DNA of 64,000 nucleotides from Costus lasius (Eukaryota; Streptophyta; Magnoliopsida; Zingiberales; Costaceae): NCBI GenBank assembly GCA_027563935.2, contig CM050449.1:57677949-57741948 (forward strand), read 5' to 3'. Of this stretch, positions 55,256 through 64,000 are shown one piece after another. The position numbers were made by a program, and so were the translations under genes. The notes beneath the pieces are model-generated. The model was not told the origin of the DNA. It did no database searches and was given only the letters and a program-made list of their open reading frames with translations. Numbering within the stretch: the stretch's first letter is position 1; each line of letters starts with the position of its first letter.

Positions 55256-57159
55256 ACTATGTCCTTTCTCATGTGAGGTGGTCCTCCTCATGAGTAGTGA
55301 TGAAGCTAAATTTCATAGCATATTTCTTGCTAAATCCACTACATTTTTGGGTCATAATCATGCTCTGTTGCTTATTTTTATGCCTTATTTATCAAATATT
55401 TTGGAATCTACACCTTTCTTGGTTTTTGACCAATTTCAGGTAAAAAGGCATCATTATCATGAGTTTTCAAGCAATTTCGATGTGTGTATGAATTTTAATC
55501 ATCAAGAGGAGTTTGCACACAAAATTTCAAGTCAAACCGGATTTTCCTGTGAAATTACGGTAGTGCCGTAATTAATTTTACGGCAGTAATATGAGAATAT
55601 GGCACTATTATAATGAACTTCACAGCCACAACTCATAGAAGATTTTTTAGAAATTACGGCACTACCATAATAAATTTTACGGTGCTGTAATTTTGGTCCA
55701 GATTCAGACAGAGACTTTAAAGGATTGAGGAAGAATTATGGCACTGCCGTAATGAATTTTACGGTGCCATAATTTTGGACAAATTTCCTACATAAACTTT
55801 CAGGAATAATCAAGGAGATTACGGCACTACCGTGATGAATTTTACAATGCCGTAATTGCGGGCCACTTTCCTACAGAAACTTCAGAAGCAATTACGGCAG
55901 TACCGTAATCATCGTCACGGTACCGTAATTATACGCCCAGTTGCCTGATTCTTCCGCCGAAAACTTAAAAAGATGATTTCACAAGATTTAGAGAACCAAT
56001 TGAAGATCCAAAAAAAGGGGAACACTCAGTATTAGGAAGGGACGATTTTTGAAGCAAAAGGAACAATTTTCATTCACGTTTGATGGAGTATTTCAGAGAA
56101 TCGCCGCCGCGCTAGGGTTCATCGCCGTTCATCGTACAGACCACCTCCAACCATGAAATTTGATAGGAAGCTTCGCCTGAGGAAGAAGAACACACCACAG
56201 AAGTTTCAGAGTGAAAAGGGACCGATGAAGGGAGAAATCAACAAAAACGTGGTCGCCTGCATTGTTCATCGCGACTTTGCTGCAAATTATGGGCTGTAAT
56301 TTTCATTACAGCCCTGTTTTGTAACTTTTACTCTTCCCTTTCTATTTCTGATCAATCTAAAACCATGCTTTATTGTAATCCTTTAATCATGCTAGCTTAA
56401 ACCTTCTTTTGGGACAAAGGGGGTAATCCCTTTGATATTTCAATGACTAGATGATCTTTATTCCATCAAAATATTTTTGGTATGGTAATTTTACTTAAGA
56501 GATTAATGTCTTTAATCTTTTCTAGTTTCATTCATTAACATGTGTTAGAGTTTTATGATATGGACTAAGAAGATGATACGCAAAACTTGGAACCCTAGAA
56601 TTTATGGTAGGAGCTCATCGTAAGAGATTAGTTGTGTTCTAATCTTTAGATTTTAGAAGTTTAATTCTTGTTGATGTTTTGATCTAGAAATTATTATTAT
56701 TTTAGACGTGAAAATATGCTAGAGATAGATATTGAATTGTTTGAAAACCTTAAGTAAAACCTGTGAAACTAAGGTATGAGAATACTTAGTTTTGCTTTAG
56801 ATCTTGACATTGAGGTGGAATGCACGAGAGTGATTCTTAATCTCTCTGTTAAAGTTTACTTCTATTAAACATTGAATAGATCTTGCACGAGAGTGAGGAT
56901 CGTTCTTTGTAAATTGACTGCGTGAGAGCGAGTTAATTTCTTTATTAAGTAAGTTATATCTTTACCATAACGAAAATAGATTGATGAACATTTAATTATA
57001 TCTAGTCATAAATATTAAGGTGGATGAACCCCTAGTCCCAATTCTTTCTCTCTGATTTTTCGTATATCGTTCGATCGTTTATTTTCATCATTCTCGATTT
57101 GTTTAGCTAGTGATAATTCAATTCGTTGGTACTTAACAATGAGGTCTCTGTGGTTCGAT
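55256..57159 (+). repeat. Gypsy-like LTR/leader region
   Basis: From about 55297 ('tgatgaagctaaatttcata') the sequence has the feel of a plant Gypsy LTR ('ttgggtcataatcatg'), and it ends with 'acttaacaatgaggtctctg' and 'tggttcgat', similar to the well-known end of many plant Gypsy LTRs ('..ctgtgggatacga..'). It is cut at 57159 by the next LTR. No protein domain is visible; the small open frame at 55212-55571 is not supported. Confidence 0.4.
55555..55935. repeat. Five-unit palindromic repeat array
   Basis: Units near 55555, 55655, 55735, 55820 and 55890 each hold an inverted pair such as 'attacggcactaccgtaat' and 'gaattttacggtgcc.taatt', spaced about 80-100 bases. Each could form a hairpin. 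The same motif is found at 12220-12455. Confidence 0.8.
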
Positions 57160-57668
57160 TGTTGGGAAACCCCGAGGATATTTTACAGATTTTCAGAGTT
57201 TTATTGACATAAATACATAGCACAGCGGAAGAATATCCCCGAAACAGGCCAGTCCCAAAAACCTAGTGAAGATCGCATGCGAAGGAGTCGACACGATGAG
57301 ATAGAAAATACCTTAAAGAAAGATGAGGCCGATGTCAAGGTACGCGCCCAAGCGTGCGCCCTCTGCAGTCTCACACACACGGATGCATCGAGCCTCTTCT
57401 TCCACGCCCGGTGCTAGCCTCGGGAAGAAGATCCAAGCCTTGGGAGAGCCCTCCAAGAGACTTGTGCCACAACCAAAGGGAGATGCACCAAGAACAAGGA
57501 GGAAGAAGGAGATGCCGCCAAGAACAGGTTCACCTTTTGCCAAGGAGAAGGGAAGATGAACACTTGCGGTTTGATGGAAAGGATGGAGCCACTCACCCTC
57601 ACTTGATCGCCCTCTCAATTGATCACGCCTTCAGGAGAAATTGTGTGTTGAGAGGGGCGGCCAAGGTC

Positions 57669-57679
57669 TCTATTTATAG
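57669..57679 (-). promoter_or_regulatory. TATA box of the G-type LTR
   Basis: The minus strand reads CTCTATAAATAGAG around here, in the right place for the LTR's own promoter. Confidence 0.5.
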
Positions 57680-57824
57680 AGACCATAGGCAGTTTACTTG
57701 TGGCCTCAATTCAAACAAATTGGGTGGCTAGGAGAAGAAGTAGGAATTTAAATCCTAATCTAATTAGGACTCATGTGGGCGCCTTGATCATGTCCTAATC
57801 CAATTAGGATTTACAAGGACGGTT

Positions 57825-59490
57825 TGATGGAGGGCCTAACACAGCTCCTAGAAGATCCACTAGGGCTCGGAGGAACCCCATCAGGTATGGCTTCACTTAG
57901 AGTCCACTTTCCTTTTTAGTACTTTCCATATTTGCATTGCATGGCATGATAGGTTAGTTCCACCCAAAAGTCTACCATGTAGTTTATTTTATGAATGTTG
58001 TTGGTAGGTTGTGCATTGTAATACCATGGTAGGTTAGTGCATGTAGTTTGGACATATTTAAAGATGGCTCAAGGGATACAAGTTAGCTAGCTCACTCTAC
58101 TCCAAGAAGCTAGTTCCCATTTTGGAAGGTTCACTTCAAAGAGACTTCAAACTCAACTCAACACCAAGCTCCACTTCAATTACTCCCTTCCAATTGAAGA
58201 AAGGCCACATCATGGAATCAACTTGCGCCATCTACACCAATCAAGGAGGCGCTACATCAAGATCCACCTATCAAGGAGGCGCTCCATCAAGATCCATCAT
58301 TCAAGGAGGCGCTCCATCTAGATCCACCAATCAAGGGGCGCCTAATCTAGATCCACAAATCATGGTGAATACTTCCTTCATCTCATTGCCGCCCAATCCA
58401 ACTTGGAAGGAATTCAAATTCAGCCAACTCTCCACCCATGCGACATCAACACAAGGAAGGAGCCAAATTCGAAATTCAAATGCCTTCCTTTGAAGACTCT
58501 CCAAAGAAGACAACAATATCAGCCCATTAATTGCCTTGTCATTAATTTTTGATTTCTCCCATTTATGTAAGGGGCGCAAGGGGCCAATGACCACCTTGCC
58601 CTCACCTTATCTTCATCCCTAGCCGCCTATAAATATGTCCCCATCGCATCATGTGCATTGAAGCATTGTTGAAATAAATTGTTGACTAGTTTCCTAGCCA
58701 AAGAAAGGTGCTTGTGTCGCCTACCTCTTCTCCTTAGGGTGCTTGTGTCGCCCAAAGCCCCCTCATCTTCTCCTTTTCCCCTTCAAGAGCCGAGACTCCC
58801 TTCCCCTTCTCCTCATCATCACTTCATCCAAGTCAAGCCGAGAGCTTTCAACATCAAAGCAAGAACAACAACTCAAGTGGCGCATAGAACATGGAAGCAT
58901 TCCTTGATCTCTTCAAGGCGATTCTATAAGTTAAGTGTTCTAACCTCTTGTGTTCTTTCTTCATACAACTTAAGAGCATCTTACTACACTTCCCTCGCAA
59001 TTGTAGGAGTTGGCGCAAGGAAAGGAGTTTGGCGCATCCCTCTTCCCTCTTCTTCCCCCTCTCTTAGTTAGTCCCATACTTGTGTTAGCAAGAGAATTTG
59101 GAGGACTAGCCTCCCTCTTGACTTTTGATTGTGTAGTCATTTAATCTGTTTTATAATTCACCCACGCCTGTGTGGGATTGCTGATTGCCCTGTGTGTAAT
59201 CTACACCTTCCATCAGAGTAGGACCGGTGAAGAACGGGAAGGACGGTCCTTCTATTCTCAAGGGCCGCGCTGTAAGTCTACTTTACAATTATTGTCGTTT
59301 ACTTTGAAGCAAGTAGTGTAGCTCTATCTTATTTCTTGCAAGTAGTTAATTCGGTTTTCTTATTAAAAATACAAAAACACTACTTTCAAACTTCGTTAGT
59401 TTAAATTCGGTTTTCTCTACTTTATAAAAATACAAAACACTATTTTTCGAAAGTCGTTGTTTGCATGCTTTGTGAATTACCCCTACATCA
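57825..59490 (+). mobile_element. Solo LTR of the element D family
   Basis: The 1666-bp segment is bounded by TGATGGAGGG and CCCCTACATCA and flanked by CGGTT at 57820-57824 and 59491-59495. It is collinear in parts with the reverse complement of D's LTR: doubled 'ggtgcttgtgtcgcc' (58707, 58738), 'cttccatcagagtaggaccg' (59207), 'cttctattctcaagg' (59248) and the 'acccctacatca' end. It is shorter and well diverged from D. A TATAAATA lies at 58628. It proves that D belongs to a repeat family. Confidence 0.88.
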
Positions 59491-60630
59491 CGGTTTGATC
59501 AAGATAAGTCCTAATCCAATTAGGACTTATATGGGCGACTTGATCAAGTCCTAATTCAATTAGGACTCAAGGGGCGGTTTGATCAAGATTCAAAATAAGC
59601 TTTGAATCAAGTTCTAATCCAATTAGGACTCTAATTATTTATTTAATTAATTGAATCCTAATTAATTCAAATAAATCAGCTCATTTAATCCCACAAAAAT
59701 AGGGCTCTAATTAATTAATTAATTAGCCCTTATTTTATCATGATCAATTAAACTCACATGAGGTATAAGCGCTAACCCTAGTCTAACTAGGGTTAAGCAT
59801 GCGACATCCCTTTTCTTCTCCTTAAGCCCATTAAGCTCAACCTTTTCAATGGGCCCAGCCCAAGGTCCATTTTTTATGTTAACCAAGCCCTTGGATCCAA
59901 TCCAATTTAACCCATGGTCAAATTGGGCTAACCATGGTTAAAATGTCGTAAATGGAAGTTGGCTCCAATAAGTCTCTTCCATCTCATCAGGCCCATTGGC
60001 GGTGATGAAATCTCCAAAACAGATCCGAGTTATCCAATAACTCGATCATAAGGCTTCCTGATCAATGCGAGAACTTGAGTATCAAGGTGTGCGACCCTGT
60101 AGGTTCCTCTAACGTTGGCAGTGCTGACCTAAGGTCACCACAAGTAGTGAGTGGCACCTAGCAGTGCATTGCTGCTACCCAAGTCAATGGATATCGACAT
60201 CGACATCCCCATCATCGCAACTAGGTACAGATGCATTACAGTCTCTTTGCCGAACTGATATCCGATTGGCCAAGTGTGTCACCACTTGTTTCTATCCAAT
60301 CTCATGGCTATGACTAAATCAGGTCTAACCTGGGTATGGCCATACACTTTCAGTCATAGAACCATAGAGGAGCTCCAAGGATATCATGCTTCCCTTAGGA
60401 AGGGGCAAATCCTATGTCTGTGCATTGACCTTCTCATATGGGTCGTGACATGCCCAATGACAACTGTTATTACCTCCCAACTACGGCAAGGCGTTAGGTT
60501 GTATCAAAGCATATCCCTAACCATATAGAATGACCAATGACCTAACGTCAAGGGATCAATGCATCTCCTATCACTTGTGAGGATAACTCGTGACACCAAG
60601 TCATTGCCTCACAGTGGGTCAGTCCAGTAT

Positions 60631-62313
60631 TGTTGGGGTATGCCCTTAAGGCTAATGTTTGAGGCCTTGGGATTGTATCAGTATCATGTATAAACTCTTA
60701 TGTTTATAAAGGCAATGGTTGTTATTCAGTTTGTTACATTGTCTGCTGCAATAAGTGTACTTCTGAATGATGTCTCAATGCTGTTCAGCTAGGCTGACAT
60801 GCTCTATGTCCTTAGTCAAGATATCTTGGTGAACATGAGACAGCCTTGATATGATTGAGACTAATATGTGTTCTAATCTTATAGGATGCTTCGAGCATGG
60901 AATAAGATGTAGGCTCATGGGTACATTGGATGTACTGGACAGACCCTACTAGGATATTCAATTGCTTGTCACAATGTGAATAATCCTTGAATGCAACAAG
61001 TGGCACATATCCTCTGACTTGAGATCACTTGTGTTTCTAAATGATGATTGTCATTGTTTTGAGGTAGTTCAATATCATTTGAAACATAATGGTTATAGAC
61101 TATCTTGGATAATGATCATGAGTCAGGTTAGGACACTAGTGATAGATATAGGATTGCCGTCTCCTTGATTGGAGTGTGGTGTTCTAAAGGGCCCCCCTGG
61201 ATGAGATGATTGAGAAAGTGTATGGCCATACCCAGATGACTATGTTCATCTGATCTAATCATGCTCATCATATTGGAGCTACAGGCTTGACATGCTTGTC
61301 CAATAAGAACATCCAGTGGCAAAGGAAACATGTATGCCTAGTGAAGTGGATTCACACTTGTGCTGTGGTTTGGGTGTAGTCTTGGAAGACTCTTTCCTTT
61401 ATATCGGGAGACAGTGATGTGTTGCTAGATACCCCTCACTGATCGTGATAACGTAAGTTATCGTTACCGACATTTAAAGGAAACCCTTAGGGTCGCACAA
61501 TTCGATGATATGGCTTACTTAAGTCAGATCGTGTGGACTGAATTGTTTAGGTTCAGTTTGAAGGAGTTTAAACTCTGATTGTAAGTGAGATCTGGTCTGA
61601 TCATGTTTGATTGATTGGGGCTTGAGATCGGTAAGCTTCGATCGAGAGAATTGATGCTGGATCAGTGAGATCAAGAGCATCAGGAGATGAACGGTTAGAT
61701 CTGGAGCCTTAGGGTTTAAGATGATCTAGACCAAATGGCTTGGGCTGGTTTGATTTGGTCTTTGGACCAAATGCAATTGCATTGAACCGGTTCAAGAGAG
61801 TGAACGCATGGTTCAATGCTTGAGGCGTTTTTGATCGGTTTTGACATCATGGGCGCATGGCTTCGTGTCTTTCCTATTTTTGGAAAGTCATTAGCGCATG
61901 TTCCCTTCAACGCCAAAAACGCTTCAACGCTCGCCTCTCTCATTTGCGCTCTCGTGTGTGGCTTGTCTTCACGAGAGAGTTGAGAAGATTTCGGCCAAGG
62001 TGAACATCACTCTCGCATCTCCATCTTCCTCCACACAAAGGACCCCTTGAAGCTTTGCTAGCACAAAGACGACAAGGAGAAGCCATCTTCATTCGTTATG
62101 TGCGTCATCTTCGGAGAAGAAGCAATTGCGTCTTTGCTTCCAAGACACCATCCAATCCAATGGCGTTGGTATGATCCCTTATGATCTATTCCATTGTTAC
62201 AAGTTGATCATATGAACTACATGCGATCTTATCTTTGAAACCCTAATTTCCGCTGCCAAAAGAATTAATTTGCGCCAAGTAGGGTTTCGCTCCCCCTTGA
62301 AGGGGACTCTTCA
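60631..62313 (+). mobile_element. Solo LTR of the A/B/C Copia family
   Basis: The 1683-bp LTR runs TGTTGGGGTATGCCC ... 'ggggactcttca', flanked by AGTAT at 60626-60630 and 62314-62318. There is no internal sequence, so it is a solo LTR formed by recombination between the two LTRs of a former full element. Confidence 0.95.
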
Positions 62314-62625
62314 AGTATATCTACCACTGATATACCCATATGCCTGTGTTAGCACCTCGTGCCTAACCAGCCCATATACCAGTCTTACAAGTACCATAGC
62401 TATCTCATATCCACTAAGGTACATTGACTAGGGACAATAGTTTGAGCACAGATCCAATCTGTCTCCAGGGACATTATCATATAAGTACATGTTCGCAGCT
62501 GTAAACAAATAATGACAATGACAATGCCAGTATGATATATATATCAATGTCAATTAGTACAAGTAACGGACCAGAATTAGGTCCTTAGGGCATATACACC
62601 AACAATCTCCCACTTGCACTAAGAC

Positions 62626-63021
62626 CTAGAGGTTGAGAAATCTTAACCCCATATCTCTAGCGTGACCATCATGCTTCTGCTGTGCTAAAGCCTTGGTCAA
62701 TGGGTCTGCTACATTGTTCTCTGTGTCAACTCTGCTAATCTTGACATCACCTCTGTCGATGATCTCTCTGATCAGGTGAAATCTCCTGAGTATGTGTTTG
62801 GATTTTTGATGAGACCTTGGTTCCTTGGCTTGTGCAATTGCTCCATTGTTATCACTGTATATTTCAATGGGATCCACTCCACTGGGAACCACCTGATGTT
62901 CAGAAATGAACTTCCTTATCCAAACGGCTTCTTTCGCTGCCTCAGAAGCGGCCACATATTCAGCCACGATTGTAGAATCAATGATGGTGGATTGCTTGAA
63001 GCTCTTCCAGCACACAGCGCA
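62626..63021 (-). pseudogene. Copia RNase H C-terminus, 5'-truncated by LTR insertion
   Basis: About 130 residues on the minus strand read CWKSFKQSTIIDSTIVAEY, then IYSDNNGAIAQAKEPRSHQK, and end MGLRFLNL. These are the last part of Copia RNase H, with Asp in SDNNGA and the acidic VAEY and TENNVADPL. No stop is present in the retained part. At 63021 the coding is cut within the GGAV-CWKSF region by another LTR. It belongs to the element whose 3' LTR is 57160-62604. Confidence 0.88.
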
Positions 63022-64000
63022 TGAAAGTCCCCTAAAAAGGGGGCGAAACCCTAATAGGCGCAATCAGAGGTTTTAACACAGCGGAAGAAAGGATTTCTAG
63101 ATCGATTGCATGCTTGTCATATGATCAACTTTGATAAACTTGTATACATCAAAAGATACATACCGATGCCATTTCTTGGATGGCGTCTTGGAAGCAGAGA
63201 TCGAAAGGGCTCTCCTCTAAAGCGTGCGCACACAAGATGAATCTTGGCTTCTCCTTGTCGCTCCTTGTGCTAGCAAGGTTCTCCAAGTCTCCTGATCGAA
63301 TGGAAAGAAAAGGGATGTTTTCTTTGCTTGGCCGAATCCTCTCCAAAGCGTCAAAGCTTTACCATACAAGAGTGTGTCGAGAGGGGTGGGCGAGAGGCGA
63401 GAATAGAGCTTGCTCTCTACAAACGTGAGATGTGGTCTCAACTTGAGATCATGGCTTCTAAAAATAGCAAACCACTTCTCAATGCGACCATGGGTTTACC
63501 CCAAGCGCATTTTTGCTCTCCCCTTTGAACCATGCGCTCACATGATGAGCCGGTTCATTTTGGTTTGGTTCAAAGACCAATTAACCCAAGCCTTTGGTCT
63601 AGATCTCATTAAACTTAAAGGTTCAAGATCTAACCGTTCATCTCTTGATGCTCTTGATCTCACCGATCTAGCATCAACTCTCTCGATTAAAGCTTACCGA
63701 TCTCAAGCCCTAATCAATCAAACATGATCATACCAGATCTCACTTACAATCAGAGTTTAAATCCTTTTAAACTGAACCAAAACAATTCAGTCCACACGAT
63801 CTGACATAAGTAAGCCATATCATCAAATTGTGCGACCCTAAGGGTTTCCTTTAAATGTCGGTAACGATAACTTACGTTATCACGATCAGTGAGGGGTATC
63901 TAGCAACACATCACTGTCTCCCGATATAAAGGAAAGAGTCTTCCAAGACTACACCCAAACCACAGCACAAGTGTGAATCCAATTCACTAGGCATACATGC
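63022..64000 (-). repeat. A/B/C-family LTR, minus orientation, cut by window end
   Basis: It begins 'tgaaagtcccctaaa', the inverted form of the family's LTR end, and continues collinear with the reverse complement of B's 3' LTR ('gcgaaaccctaatagg', 'ttgtgcgaccctaagg', 'gataacttacgttatcacg'). About 979 of the ~1700 bases lie in the window. Whether it is a solo LTR or the start of a full element cannot be seen. The target bases to the left are GCGCA (63017-63021). Confidence 0.93.

Larger units (their letters stand above)
57160..62604 (-). repeat. 3' LTR of another minus-strand Copia (G-type family), carrying two solo LTRs
   Basis: It runs from TGTTGGGAAACCCCG to ACACCAACA. Net of the two insertions it is about 2.1 kb, close to G's LTR. 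Immediately right, 'atctcccacttgcac' is the polypurine tract and RNase H coding follows, so this is a 3' LTR in minus orientation. A minus-strand TATA box (CTATAAATAG, about 57669-57679) lies some 500 bases from its 3' end. Confidence 0.88.

Noticed and set aside
55212..55571. 119-residue plus-strand frame
   Set aside because: It crosses the border between a Copia scrap and a Gypsy-like LTR and ends in the palindromic repeats; no domain.
1..64000. CRISPR arrays, rRNA genes, or host protein-coding genes
   Set aside because: There are no regularly spaced repeats with unique spacers, no rRNA-like blocks, and every supported coding region belongs to a transposable element.

Overview
This window is repeat-filled nuclear DNA from a flowering plant; I cannot name the species. 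The case for a plant rests on a RICESLEEPER-type hAT transposase, large-LTR Copia polyproteins of Angela/Tork character, primer-binding sites that match plant initiator tRNA-Met, and deep nesting of LTR retrotransposons. I see no convincing host gene.

Layout. Positions 1-5491 are a decayed hAT DNA transposon (transposase on the minus strand, candidate right terminal inverted repeat near 5491), interrupted by scrambled LTR pieces (3319-4537). Positions 5492-12540 are AT-rich DNA with old LTR fragments. Positions 12540-14366 are the 3' end of a Ty3/Gypsy element on the minus strand with a tandem-repeat C-terminal extension. At about 14366 this joins abruptly to the nested Copia block.

Nested block, 14366-54945, listed from old to young. 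A minus-strand Copia element ('G', 47418-54945) had its 3' LTR hit by a plus-strand Copia element ('A': 14366-15979, 27901-29953 and 46078-47417). A's pol was then hit by a same-family element 'B' (15980-27895, target duplication ACAAC). A's 3' LTR was hit by another same-family element 'C' (29954-46072, duplication CAAAC). B's 5' LTR received a solo LTR 'E' (16745-19554, duplication CTCTT). C's 5' LTR received a very young non-autonomous element 'D' (31450-38427, minus strand, duplication CTTCT). Each of these four junctions closes exactly on a five-base target duplication.

Right end, 54946-64000: a Copia pol scrap, a Gypsy-like LTR region with palindromic repeats, and a minus-strand Copia 3' LTR (57160-62604). 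That LTR carries a solo LTR related to D (57825-59490, duplication CGGTT) and a solo LTR of the A/B/C family (60631-62313, duplication AGTAT). Next come the end of that Copia's RNase H and another A/B/C-family LTR that runs off the window.

How the parts work together: B encodes one intact 1293-residue Gag-Pol with every catalytic motif, and could in principle supply proteins to its relatives. A is dead, with five nonsense changes plus a lost reverse transcriptase aspartate, nearly all of them C-to-T type changes at CG or CAG sites. C has one amber codon between Gag and the zinc knuckle. D encodes only a 745-residue protein with a degenerate retropepsin-like region and a long proline-rich part, so it must depend on another element to move.
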